From Streptomyces sp. TLI_235 (lineage in GTDB: Bacteria > Actinomycetota > Actinomycetes > Streptomycetales > Streptomycetaceae): a DNA stretch of 64,000 bases. The DNA lies in assembly GCA_002300355.1 (NCBI GenBank), contig NSGV01000003.1:1-64000 (forward strand), given 5' to 3'. Of this stretch, positions 18,822 to 27,530 are shown piece by piece. The notes beneath the pieces are model-generated. The model did no database searches. It was not told where the DNA came from and saw only the letters and a list, made by a program, of their open reading frames with translations. The position numbers were made by a program, and so were the translations under genes. How positions within the stretch are numbered: the stretch's first letter is position 1; every line of letters starts with the position of its first letter.

Positions 18822-21473
18822 GTGTCCACCACACCCGAGGGGCTTGTCAGCAAGATCCTCACCGGAATCGAGTATCCCTCGGCCGACGAAGGCGGGCTGC
18901 AGGCACAAGCCCTTGCATTCCGTGGCCTCGCCGTCGACCTGCGCGCGCTTCACGAACGCCATGAGGCCCAGACCGCCTATGTACCCGGTTGGCACGGGCC
19001 CGGCTACGAAGCCCACCGGCAGGCGGTCAACCAGGTCCTTGGCGGACAGGACGGACTGCTGGCTCTCGCCGAGCGCTCCGATGCCATCGCCAGCAGCGTC
19101 ACCACCACCGCAGGTGCCACCGCGAAGGCCAAGTACCAGTTCTGGCTTACCATCAACTGGCTTATTGCCTCCGTCGTTTGGGCGATCAAGTGCGCGTTCT
19201 TCACCGCGGGTGCCTCCCTCGCCTTGCTCTCCGCCATCGAAGCAGCCGCCCGCGCCGCCCTCGGCCAGATCGGGCAGTGGCTCGTCCGCGTGATCACTGC
19301 AGCGGGCATGGGCGCCGCCCTCGTCGCGGGAACCGACGCCGCCGCCCAAGGCCTTGTCATCGCCACTGGCTTTGCAGACCACTTCGACGTCGATTCCTTC
19401 CTGATGTCCGTGGCCTCGGGGGCCCTGGGCGGAGCCGTCGGTCTCGGAGTAGGCGCACTCGCCGGCGCCGCCGAGCTGACCACCTTCGGCACTGCGAGCC
19501 TGACCATGGGCCTGCCGGGGCAGATCCTCACCCAGGGAGTCGGCGGCTACACCACACAGCTTGTCGTCAGTGCCGCCGAAGGAGATCTCAACACCGACTG
19601 GGGAGGATTCGTGGCCGGGGCCACTGGTGCACTCGCCGGCCATGCCGTCGCCCGCCACAGCCTCGCCGACCACCCGGTCCGCAACACCCACGGGCTGCCC
19701 GACACGGCCTTCGAGTCGCCCAAGACGCTTGATGTGTCGGGCATCTTGCATGGCGTGGACGACCCACTGCCTGCGCACGAACCAGCTGTGGCACCTACCC
19801 GTGACGAGTGGGTGGCTTCCGGCGGAGAGCCGCCGCGCGGCATAGCGGAATGGGCTGAAGCCCAAACATTCCCGGGGCCGCGGGAGGCAGCGGTCGCTGG
19901 GGACGGTACTGCTCCCCCCCACGAGGCTGCTTTGCCGGCCAACCCCGCGGTTCCCGGGCCCCGGGCAGCGGAGGGGGGCCTGCCGGTGGACACAGCGCAT
20001 GCCGCAGAAGCGGCGCACGCGATGGTCGTCGGTGCCGAGCGCTTCTCGGGAGTCAGGAGCGACCTTTACCGCTCCGCCGAGTTGGTGGACGAGGTGCCGA
20101 AGCGCATGGCAGCCACTCCGGTCCACGAGGCAACAGCTTTCCAGTCCCCCGCCGTGGCCGAGTTCGGCACCAGTCGCAGAATTGAGGAAGCTCCACGCGC
20201 AATCCGTCCACATGCCTATCGCCCGGCGGCTGATCTGCCGGCAAACACGGCAGGTGACGCGCCACCGCCCCGCAAGGGGGTGTCCTTGCACGACGGCCGG
20301 CTTGGCCAGTCCGTCGCTTCCGGGGAACGGCAGCCTGCCGCGGCCTTTGAATCCGGGGCTGTCGGTCGGAGCGACGCCGTTCCGGCCGGCCAGCCGAGTG
20401 TTCACGCATCGTTCTCGTATCCCGGCCCCGCCGTGGACGGCCTGTCCGGAACGGCTGGCGGTCACAGCGACGGCCCTGGCATCGGGGTGGCGCTTTCGCA
20501 CGAGGCCGTGGATACGCCACACGCAGCAGCGCCGTCCGGCCAGGACCTGGCGAGTGCAGCGCCTGGGCGAGGCGTCCCCGCCACTGAGGGTGCGCCGGCC
20601 GGTTCCGTCTCCGGTCCGGACAACCTCAGTCCGAGGGCGGGCAGCCCCCTTAGTCCTGGTCGCGGTGACGGGACGGGGACGGGCTTCGAAGAGCGAGGCA
20701 TTGGGTCGCTTGGGGAAGTTGGGGCGCAAGAGAAAAGTGGCCTCGCGCTCGGCCCTGGCTACCTGAATACCCCCGAGGTTCCGCTGCCGCCGGGTTCGGG
20801 CCCTGCCGTCGGCGCCCACGGTCGGTCGATTGCCGCCAGCTGGGACGCAGCCCCTGGCCGCGGTACCAACGGGGTGAGGGCGGTGGCCTCGAGCTTTGAG
20901 GCTCCGGCCACTGCGGCGGGGTTCTTCGGCTCTCGTCATATCCAAGAGGTCCTCGATCCGCTCGGCACAGCGTCTGTGCCGAGCGTCGAGGAGTTCGACC
21001 AGCCACTGGTGTACCTTCCGGGCAGGGCCGACGATCCCCAGGTGCGGATTGCCGGGCCCGTGTCGGGCGGGCCCGCTGCGCGTGCCGCTGCGGGCGATAT
21101 GGATCAGCCGCTCCGCGGTCTCCTGTCGTCCAGAGAGCTGATGGCCGAGGCATCCCGGATTGTCCATCACCCACCGGTGATCGGAACCGATCAGAAGTCG
21201 GTGCAGGAGCGCCGCACCCAGAGTGCGCAGCTGCGGGAAGTGATCGAGGCGCTGGAGAGCGGTGGTCGCCGTACTGCCATCGATACGGCCGAGACTCTGG
21301 GGATCCGGCGCTACACCGGGTTGACCGGCGGATCCTATCCGTTTCACATCAAGACCAACTGCATGCCGGTCTCATCGAGTTACACCGTTGAGCACTCAGA
21401 CGGATCGAGTGAGGTCATTGACGGAGGAAAAACGACGGTCACGGTCACAATGCCTGACTCCGACGAGGAGTAG
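18822..21473 (+). CDS. WXG100-like T7SS effector / polymorphic toxin, 883 aa
   Basis: The N-terminus aligns residue by residue with the two giant proteins to the right: a helical WXG100-like hairpin with VPGWHG (WxG at 57-59) and several hydrophobic segments (LTINWLIASVVWAIKCAFF and following, ~residues 105-220). This layout resembles the N-terminal domain of CpnT-type toxins exported by type VII (ESX) systems. I chose GTG 18822 because it matches the paralogues' starts. Residues ~280-800 are a Pro/Ala/Ser-rich disordered linker. The C-terminal ~80 residues contain LGIRRYTGLTGGS, a motif also found before the toxin domain of the 2,773-residue paralogue, and then a short Cys-containing, beta-rich tail ending in MPDSDEE that I cannot assign. 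It could be a toxin or an orphan carrier. Confidence 0.75.
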   Translation: MSTTPEGLVSKILTGIEYPSADEGGLQAQALAFRGLAVDLRALHERHEAQTAYVPGWHGPGYEAHRQAVNQVLGGQDGLLALAERSDAIASSVTTTAGATAKAKYQFWLTINWLIASVVWAIKCAFFTAGASLALLSAIEAAARAALGQIGQWLVRVITAAGMGAALVAGTDAAAQGLVIATGFADHFDVDSFLMSVASGALGGAVGLGVGALAGAAELTTFGTASLTMGLPGQILTQGVGGYTTQLVVSAAEGDLNTDWGGFVAGATGALAGHAVARHSLADHPVRNTHGLPDTAFESPKTLDVSGILHGVDDPLPAHEPAVAPTRDEWVASGGEPPRGIAEWAEAQTFPGPREAAVAGDGTAPPHEAALPANPAVPGPRAAEGGLPVDTAHAAEAAHAMVVGAERFSGVRSDLYRSAELVDEVPKRMAATPVHEATAFQSPAVAEFGTSRRIEEAPRAIRPHAYRPAADLPANTAGDAPPPRKGVSLHDGRLGQSVASGERQPAAAFESGAVGRSDAVPAGQPSVHASFSYPGPAVDGLSGTAGGHSDGPGIGVALSHEAVDTPHAAAPSGQDLASAAPGRGVPATEGAPAGSVSGPDNLSPRAGSPLSPGRGDGTGTGFEERGIGSLGEVGAQEKSGLALGPGYLNTPEVPLPPGSGPAVGAHGRSIAASWDAAPGRGTNGVRAVASSFEAPATAAGFFGSRHIQEVLDPLGTASVPSVEEFDQPLVYLPGRADDPQVRIAGPVSGGPAARAAAGDMDQPLRGLLSSRELMAEASRIVHHPPVIGTDQKSVQERRTQSAQLREVIEALESGGRRTAIDTAETLGIRRYTGLTGGSYPFHIKTNCMPVSSSYTVEHSDGSSEVIDGGKTTVTVTMPDSDEE

Positions 21474-21668
21474 CCGCACCCGGGGCCCAGGCCTTCGCCG
21501 AGCAGTGCGCCTGTCACGGCAGGCCGCCCCCGGCTCACCAGGTCTTCATGAGTACCGCGGCCCGACCGCCCAGTCACCCACTACGGGAGTAGCCGATCAG
21601 AGCCTGCTCCCTACGGTTCACACCGAGGGCAGCGGTGGACGGTCCGGGGCACTGCTCGGACCGCCAAC

Positions 21669-21715
21669 CACGGCTGCCCCCGTACCGGCGTGCGGCCGGT
21701 ACGGGGGCAGCCGTG
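21669..21715. terminator. 20-bp-stem bidirectional terminator
   Basis: This is a perfect 20-bp stem (CACGGCTGCCCCCGTACCGG and its exact complement) with a 7-nt loop. It lies ~195 bp after the 883-residue gene and downstream of the minus-strand genes to its right, so it can terminate both directions. Confidence 0.75.
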
Positions 21716-21739
21716 ATCGTCGAGCCTGGTGTTCGGGCG

Positions 21740-22110
21740 TCCGCCACTCGTGGTCTGGCGGTGCATTCGCTGTGGCGATGCAGGCCAGAATGTAGGTGGG
21801 CAGGGACGCGGCCCACTGCTGCGGCTGTGCGGGCCGGTCCGGCCCTTGGTGGGCCAGCGGTTCACCCAGTAGTCGGCCCACTTGTGGGAACGCCGAGTTC
21901 ACGATGTAGGCAGCCGGGCGGCGATCGTGGACCCACACGGCCCGCCGGCAGGCATCTACCGTGGAAGGTCGGCCGGGCAGTGGCGCGGGCCATGCGGGCC
22001 TCGCAGCCGTGCTTGCTCGTGGGCGCAGATCTGGGTGGCCGAGAGCGTCCAGCGCGGTCCGTCTGCCCTGCTGCGATGGCACCCGCTCAACGGCTGGTGC
22101 CATCGCAGCG
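21740..22110 (-). pseudogene. Decayed hypothetical gene
   Basis: One minus-strand frame reads DGPRWTLSATQICAHEQARL. Another continues with CRRAVWVHDRRPAAYIV, then LLGEPLAHQG and ASLPTYILACIATANAPP. The two join only through an indel. The text looks like protein, not antisense noise, but I recognise no family and see no start. Treat it as a possible remnant. Confidence 0.25.
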
Positions 22111-22175
22111 GAGGGTGGACCCTCGCGCTCTCAAAGCCCGCACATGGCCGGCCCCGTCGAACCGCCTCAGGCAGG

Positions 22176-23009
22176 TCAGTCGGCCGCCGCATACAAGCCG
22201 CGGCCGGTGCGCTGTGCCCGCGAGGTCTTGGCGAGGCGTTCGAGCATCGTACGGACCGCGTCAAGGGCACCGCTCACGCCGTCGAGTCCAAGGCGGTCCG
22301 TCACTTCCCGGGCACGCAGGGGCTGCTCGGACTGTCGCAGAACGGCCAGAACGCTGTTGGCATCGGTCAGCCGCCGACGGCCCCTCGGCGGCTCCACCGC
22401 CGTCCGGTCGGGAGTGGCCGTTGCCGTCTTCACCCGAGCCGGCTTCCTGGCCGCGGGCGACGCCTCTTTCCGCGGCGCAGTCTTGGGTGCGGTCTTCCCC
22501 TGCGCCGCGATCGTGCCTGCGGTCTTGGTCGATCGCCGTGGTGCGGTCTTCTTCGCGGCCGTGTTCGGCGCTTGCGCCCTGTCGGACGCGGGCACACCCG
22601 CGGCGGCGGTCCTGCCGGCCGCTCGCTTCCCGGCTGTCTTCACTGCGGCTGCATTCCGCGGGCTCGCCCTCTTGGCCTTTGCCTTCGTCGCTGACACGGA
22701 GACGGGAGCCCGGGTGGCAGCAGTGGTCTCCGTCTTCACCTCGCCCTCATGCACATCGGCGACGGGCGGCTGGTCAGTGCGCCGCACAGGTGTGGCGCCG
22801 TGCGCTTTCCCTTCTTCGCCGAGCGGCGCATCCGACAGGGCCACCAGGCCCTCCAGCACGGACACCATCGCATTTTCCTGCGCGATGACGGCCGCGAGCT
22901 CGTCCTCGAGTTTCTGCCGATGCTTGCGCACCGCTGGCAGCCGCGCCTCGATGAGTGCTCGTGTCGATCCCACACCGCTGTCCGTGCCGAACGTGCGTCC
23001 GTTTCCCAC
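22176..23009 (-). CDS. Histone H1-like Lys/Ala-rich protein with winged-helix C-terminus
   Basis: This protein has ~277 residues. GTG 23009 has AAGGAG 5 nt upstream, so I prefer it to upstream starts. The order is: a predicted coiled coil (RALIEARLPAVRKHRQKLED, AAVIAQENAM), an acidic spacer, a 120-residue Lys/Ala/Thr/Arg-rich tail-like segment (many KTA, KKTAPR repeats), then a compact domain NSVLAVLRQSEQPLRAREV to TMLERLAKTSRAQRTGRGLY with winged-helix character. Lys/Ala-rich tails like this occur in actinobacterial nucleoid proteins. It probably binds DNA. It is monocistronic and divergent from a membrane-protein gene. Confidence 0.65.
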   Translation of the reverse strand: MGNGRTFGTDSGVGSTRALIEARLPAVRKHRQKLEDELAAVIAQENAMVSVLEGLVALSDAPLGEEGKAHGATPVRRTDQPPVADVHEGEVKTETTAATRAPVSVSATKAKAKRASPRNAAAVKTAGKRAAGRTAAAGVPASDRAQAPNTAAKKTAPRRSTKTAGTIAAQGKTAPKTAPRKEASPAARKPARVKTATATPDRTAVEPPRGRRRLTDANSVLAVLRQSEQPLRAREVTDRLGLDGVSGALDAVRTMLERLAKTSRAQRTGRGLYAAAD

Positions 23010-23560
23010 AAGCTCTCCTTTGGCGCCAACTGTTGTCCGTGACATCGAATTTACGACGGACAGATGGGTCTCGCCCAGCGACAGTACGAAATCCGGCCTG
23101 CGGTGGTCGTCACAGGAGAGCGGCTGGACCGCGGCCGCTGGGACAGCTCGGGCCTTGTCGATCTGGCGGTGCTCGACCTCGCGGACTCGACACCGGAACG
23201 TTGGGCTGCGGCGGGGTTTGCGTGTGGGATTGCCCAGGCCGTCACGGCTGCATTCGGCTGTCGTACGGGATCGAAGGCGCGTTGTCGGCACCCGAGGCAA
23301 GGTCGGAACTCGTCCGGACGGAAGTTGCCGGCTCATGGGTCGGCTTGGAATGCCGACCGGGAATGGGCCCGACCCAGGGTCCTGATGCCCTGTTTGCCCT
23401 GCACGGCTGGCCAGATGATATCCGCTCAACCCGGGCTTCCTTGCCGGGAGGGCCGGCCGTGGGCCTGTCCGGCGTGGCGCGTTCTGGCCCCAGTTGCCCC
23501 TCGGATCCGTCCGCCCGAAAGTCGGCCATTGACGTGTCCAGACCAGGAACAGGTGCCCCC
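23010..23560. other. Divergent intergenic region
   Basis: These 551 bp lie between the divergent histone-like and membrane-protein genes and are expected to hold both promoters. A + strand frame from 23064 (VVVTGERLDRGRW, DLAVLDLADS) has some coding character but degenerates after ~23260. I cannot support it as a gene. Confidence 0.4.
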
Positions 23561-24319
23561 ATGAGCCCTATGCGTCTTCGGAGTAACCACGGCGTGGCGG
23601 AACATGCCCGGCCAGACCGCGGTTTCAGCGCCGTGACCTCTGCAGTGGCAGCTGGCCCGCACCTGCCGGCCGCACAGGTTGCCGTTCTGGCGCTGGCCGG
23701 CGCAATGCCTGTGACGGTGATACCGATGTGCGTCTTCGGGGTCATGCCCTTGGACGTGGCCGCACGATTCGTGGTTCTGCCGCTCACCTTGCTGTACGTG
23801 GCCTTGGTGCTGCGACCATCGGCTCCCGCCGCTTGGGCGGTGCGGGGGTTGGTCGGTGGGTTGCTGGGCGTGGCCGCCTACGACGCAATGCGTCTTCCGT
23901 TGGTGGCCGCAGGTATATGGCCCGACTTCATTCCCAACTTGGGCGGCTGGGTCGTGGGCGACGGGGTGCCCAACGTCGTGGTCGGATACGTCTGGCGGTG
24001 GGTCGGGGACGGTGGGGGCATCGGGATTGCATTCTTCATGGTGTGCGGGGTGCTGAGCGGCACTCGCCTCCGCGTTCTGTTGCGTACTCCTGTCACTTTG
24101 ACGGTGGGTTACGGGGTCTTTATCTGGTCTGGGCTCATGTCCACAGTCGTTCTGTCCGAACGAGGTGCCGAGTTGCTGTTCCGGCTCACTCCGATGAGCT
24201 TTGTCCTCAGCCTGCTGGGTCATCTCGTCTACGGATCGGCCATGGGCCTCTACCTGCGGCACTGTCTTGCCGGAGGGACCGATCCGATAACTCTCAAGTA
24301 CGCACAGCCCGCTTCGTAG
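23561..24319 (+). CDS. Polytopic membrane protein, 252 aa
   Basis: The ATG at 23561 follows CAGGTG. After a hydrophilic N-terminus (~40 residues), about six hydrophobic segments follow (AVLALAGAMPVTVIPMCVFG, VLPLTLLYVALVL, AWAVRGLVGGLLGVAAYDAM, IGIAFFMVCGVLSG, LTVGYGVFIWSGLM, SFVLSLLGHLVYGSAMGLYL). A conserved-looking loop, LGGWVVGDGVPN, lies in the middle. I do not recognise a family with a known function. A strong hairpin terminates it, so it is a single-gene unit. Confidence 0.65.
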   Translation: MSPMRLRSNHGVAEHARPDRGFSAVTSAVAAGPHLPAAQVAVLALAGAMPVTVIPMCVFGVMPLDVAARFVVLPLTLLYVALVLRPSAPAAWAVRGLVGGLLGVAAYDAMRLPLVAAGIWPDFIPNLGGWVVGDGVPNVVVGYVWRWVGDGGGIGIAFFMVCGVLSGTRLRVLLRTPVTLTVGYGVFIWSGLMSTVVLSERGAELLFRLTPMSFVLSLLGHLVYGSAMGLYLRHCLAGGTDPITLKYAQPAS

Positions 24320-24333
24320 CCCGCTCCTCTCCG

Positions 24334-24363
24334 CCCGTGGTCAGGCCGTTGCCTGACCACGGG
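24334..24363 (+). terminator. Hairpin terminator
   Basis: A perfect 13-bp stem (CCCGTGGTCAGGC) with a CGTT loop begins 15 bp after the membrane-protein stop. Confidence 0.75.
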
Positions 24364-24758
24364 TCTCGCTGTTCCTGTCCGCGGGCGGCCGAGGACGATG
24401 ACGGATGGCCTGTTCGGTCTTGCCGTTGGTCGTCCAGCCGATCTCCGAGCACCAGCACGGCCATGCCGCCTACGGCTCCGACCGGCTCTCTTCCACGCCG
24501 TCGTGCGCGGAAGCGACACCGGTACCTCGGCCGTCGGCTGGGGCCAGCGGGGACTGCCTGGCATGGGTGAGGCGGAACGCGAGAACGCGGGGCATGCAAC
24601 GCAGAAGTATCGATGCCTTGCGGGTAGCTGTCCTGGCCGCCCGGCTGCGAGTCCGCCGTGTCCCGCCCCCGATCCTGCGCGTACCGGGATCGCGGTCTCC
24701 TGCCTCGGCATGGCGCTGGCCCGGACGTTGTCGCACGCCCAGCGGACACAGCATGGTT

Positions 24759-24789
24759 CTCCCCGCCGGAAAGTGGCTCCGGCGGGGAG
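24759..24789 (-). terminator. Hairpin terminator of the sedolisin gene
   Basis: A perfect 12-bp stem (CTCCCCGCCGGA) with a 7-nt loop lies 28 bp beyond the sedolisin stop on the minus strand. The rest of 24364-24758 holds no supported gene. Confidence 0.75.
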
Positions 24790-24817
24790 AGGTGGGGATC
24801 GAGGCGATGGACGCCTG

Positions 24818-26104
24818 TCAGGGATTGAAGAGGGCAAGGCTGGTGGGCGATCCGACTCCGGACGGGGCGTCCCAGCCGGGGCCCGCGGTGCACAGGATGG
24901 CGGGGGTGCAGGTTCCGTTGCTGCCGGCGGTGATGTCGTTGACGGCCCACGGCCTGGTGTAGAGCCGGGCTGCGGCGCCCTGGGGGTCTGGCGGGCCGGC
25001 CATGGCGAACATGGCGGCTGCGAGCGGGGCGCTCTCGCTGGTGCCTCCGACGACGTGCCAGCCGGAGGAGGTGAGGTAGGTGTCGTAGATGGCCAGGGCT
25101 CCGCCGGCGGGGTCGCCGGCCAGGGCCAGGTCGTTCGCCACCCGCCTGCCGTTGCAGCCGGCCGCCTGCGAGGCGCTCTGCTGCCAGGCCGGAGCGGTCT
25201 CCACCGTGGAGCATCCGCTGCCGGTGGACGATGAGGCGCTCTCCGCCCAGCCCCGCTGGTTGGCTGCCGGGGTCAGGAGTGTCTCGCCGACGGCGACGAC
25301 GTTGGGCGAGGCTGCCGGGTAGGCCGGGCCGGGTGTACCGCACGGTCCGGGGTAGCCGAAGTCGCCTGCCCCTGCGGTGACCACTCCTCCGGGGTTGTAG
25401 AAGGCCGGATCGGCGTAGATCTCAGTGGGATCCTCGCAGGCGCCCCAACTGTTGCTCACGTATTTGGCGCCGCCGACGGTGATCGCGTTGTAGTTCGCGT
25501 CCAGCAGCGACGTCAGGTCGGTCTGGGCGACGTCCGCCTCGACCAGGACGATGTTGCACTGCGGGCAGGCCGCGGAGACGGCGGCCAGGTCGAGGGAGGT
25601 CTCGACGCCGGTGATGAAGTCCCCGGCCGGCGGCAGTGGGCTGCTCTGATAGAACTTGTTGACCTTCTTGAGGCAGCCGTTGGCCGTGGTGCACGGCGGC
25701 AGGCCGAAGTAGCTCCGGTAGACCGCGAGGTCGGACTCGGCTGTGGGAACGTCTCCCCATTCGATGAGGTGCACCGTCTGCCCCTTGCCGGCGTTGTAGG
25801 GAAGCCGGTAGGCGTTGCGTATCTGAAGCGGAGTCATGCCGCCCACGGGACCGGGGGCCGACAGCGGGTGGCCGCCCTCGCCGACCCACATCCGTACGTC
25901 GCAGGTGGGCTTCTTCGCGTGAGGGTTCGGGCACATCTGTTTTACGTGCACGCCTGCCGGAAGCGCCGGGGCCTTCGGCCGTGACAGGGCCGATGCCTGG
26001 GGGGTCGGCGCCGCTTGGGCCAGCGGGGAGGCGACAAAGGCAAGGAGGGCGAGGACGACGGCGAAGGGCGTCACGCCCCACCGGCGGAATGGGGATCTGC
26101 GCAC
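24818..26104 (-). CDS. Secreted S53 (sedolisin) serine protease
   Basis: This protein has 428 residues from GTG 26104, chosen because GGAG sits 5 nt upstream and because it leaves a classic signal peptide (RRSPFRRWG, a hydrophobic core, then PLAQA). Catalytic residues of the sedolisin family are visible: ETSLDLA (Glu ~168, Asp ~172), AGAGDFG (oxyanion Asp ~248) and GGTSESAP (Ser ~356). Sedolisins are secreted, mostly acid-active endopeptidases. Multiple Cys pairs suggest disulfides, in contrast with the Cys-poor toxin genes next door. No long pro-domain is present, unlike typical sedolisins. It is a single-gene unit bounded by hairpins; a role in processing the neighbouring giant proteins is possible but unproven. 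Confidence 0.85.
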   Translation of the reverse strand: MRRSPFRRWGVTPFAVVLALLAFVASPLAQAAPTPQASALSRPKAPALPAGVHVKQMCPNPHAKKPTCDVRMWVGEGGHPLSAPGPVGGMTPLQIRNAYRLPYNAGKGQTVHLIEWGDVPTAESDLAVYRSYFGLPPCTTANGCLKKVNKFYQSSPLPPAGDFITGVETSLDLAAVSAACPQCNIVLVEADVAQTDLTSLLDANYNAITVGGAKYVSNSWGACEDPTEIYADPAFYNPGGVVTAGAGDFGYPGPCGTPGPAYPAASPNVVAVGETLLTPAANQRGWAESASSSTGSGCSTVETAPAWQQSASQAAGCNGRRVANDLALAGDPAGGALAIYDTYLTSSGWHVVGGTSESAPLAAAMFAMAGPPDPQGAAARLYTRPWAVNDITAGSNGTCTPAILCTAGPGWDAPSGVGSPTSLALFNP

Positions 26105-26173
26105 GGTCTCTCCAGGAATGCGCGGAAGCACAGCCTTGTGCGGCACGGGGCCGGGACCCGGCCTGAAGGGCTT

Positions 26174-26199
26174 CTGGCTGCCCGAACGCGGGCAGCCAG
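26174..26199 (-). terminator. Hairpin terminator of the T7SS effector operon
   Basis: An 11-bp perfect stem (CTGGCTGCCCG) with a 4-nt loop lies between the 376-residue gene (ends 26400) and the sedolisin start. It is a plausible end of the long minus-strand operon. Confidence 0.6.
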
Positions 26200-26399
26200 G
26201 GTCGAACCCTTCAGAGTGGGTGCGGGCGCGAGCGGGACGGATGACCGTGACCCGACCCTGTGGGACGGCCGCTCGCGTGTGCAGCGAGGCTAGGGGACGT
26301 ACGTGCCGACCTCATGGGTATGCAGTCTCATTTCCGCGGGCCACGCGGTTCTGGAGCGCCGGATGTGTAGGCCTGCCGGGCTGCCGCCCGCGCCTGGGT

Positions 26400-27530
26400 T
26401 CAGTGCGATCCGGCGTCGGTCTCCAAGCCGGGACCGAACGCGGAGTCTCCACCATTCGTCCCGGTCAGCAGCTCGATGGCACGGTGGCGGGTGGCGGCGT
26501 CCACTTCCGGGGCCGCGTACCCCGCTGCGCGGATGTGTGCGAGCAGGCCGGCGTGGGGCTGCAGGCCGTACTCCTCCAGGTAGTAGGTCATTGCGTCGGT
26601 CCACACCCAGGCGCCGTCGGTGCGGATGTCCACCGGCACCACGGCGCCGCGTGACGGTTGCAGGATGTCGTCGGCCGACTCGGGCGAGGCGAGCAACAGC
26701 GCTCCCGACCACAGGTAGGCGGCGACCAGAGCCACCTCGCCGGGGTCGGCCATTCTCGGGTGGTCCGGCGCGGGGTGGGGCCCCTCCGACGTGTCCGGTT
26801 CGCCGAGGGCGGGAGCAAGGCGCAGTGGCCGGCGTTTGGTCGGCATCCAGAGCAGAGCGCCGTGGCTGCGAGCGAGTTGCTGGTAGCGCGGTAGTGCCTC
26901 GCCGCTGGCATGGGCCTCGACCTGCGGGTGGGGTTCGCCCTGGGATGCGAGGAGTTGCTGGAGGCGGGCGGTCAGGGCGGGCAGGTCGTGGGTGCGGTCG
27001 GCTTCGACGAGGTAGATCCGGCGTGGCGGGGCGTCGTCCAGGTCCGTGGACCATCGCCAGCTGCGCCACAGTCCGTGGATGCCGGGGAGGTCGGAGACCG
27101 CGGCGACGGCCGCTTGGTCGAATGCATCGTGGAGGCCGTCGCCGTGGGGTGGTGTCCCGTCGGGCTGTGGTGTGAACACGAAGGCGGGTCGGAGGGCGGT
27201 TTCGGCGGCGAAGGGGAGCAGGGTGTCCAGGAGTGAGGAGTCGAGGCCCTCTCCTTCCAGGAGCTCGGCGACGAGGTCCTCGTCGGGTTCGGGCAGCGCG
27301 AGGGCCTCGGCCACCACGGTGTGGCCCAAGTCGGCGGAGAAGGCCCTGCGGTCGTCGGAGGCGAGGAGTGTGCGGAGCCGGGTGAGGGCGGCGTCCGGGA
27401 GACGGCCGGCGAGGGCGAGCAGCAGTCGGTGGCAGTCGTCCTTCCAGTGGGGGCGGATCTCGAGGGCGAGGGTGGGGTGGTCGGGAATGGGCTGTGGACC
27501 TGTTGGGGTGTCGTGCGTTTCGGTGCTCAC
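26400..27530 (-). CDS. Candidate immunity/partner protein of the giant effector, 376 aa
   Basis: This soluble acidic 376-residue protein has no signal peptide or membrane segment. It has no motif that I can assign. Notable blocks are WRSWRWSTDLDD, PRRIYLVEADRTHDLPAL, HGALLWMPTKRRPLRL and, near the C-terminus, VPVDIRTDGAWVWTDAMTYY then LEEYGLQPHAGLLAHI. Similar 'RTDG.W.WTD...YYL' blocks recur, as I recall, in uncharacterised actinobacterial proteins near toxin genes; I could not check this. Its ATG at 27530 overlaps the stop of the 8,576-codon gene, so its translation is coupled to the giant. In polymorphic toxin loci the gene directly after the toxin is usually its immunity protein, which is the best hypothesis here; a chaperone is the alternative. 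Confidence 0.6.
   Translation of the reverse strand: MSTETHDTPTGPQPIPDHPTLALEIRPHWKDDCHRLLLALAGRLPDAALTRLRTLLASDDRRAFSADLGHTVVAEALALPEPDEDLVAELLEGEGLDSSLLDTLLPFAAETALRPAFVFTPQPDGTPPHGDGLHDAFDQAAVAAVSDLPGIHGLWRSWRWSTDLDDAPPRRIYLVEADRTHDLPALTARLQQLLASQGEPHPQVEAHASGEALPRYQQLARSHGALLWMPTKRRPLRLAPALGEPDTSEGPHPAPDHPRMADPGEVALVAAYLWSGALLLASPESADDILQPSRGAVVPVDIRTDGAWVWTDAMTYYLEEYGLQPHAGLLAHIRAAGYAAPEVDAATRHRAIELLTGTNGGDSAFGPGLETDAGSH

Noticed and set aside
21635..22888. 417-codon + strand frame
   Set aside because: It spans the terminator hairpin and lies antisense to the histone-like gene, with Arg/Pro/Ser noise composition.
23064..23564. ORF between the histone-like and membrane-protein genes
   Set aside because: The first ~65 codons look coding, but there is no family, the reading becomes noise after 23260, and it overlaps the expected divergent promoters.
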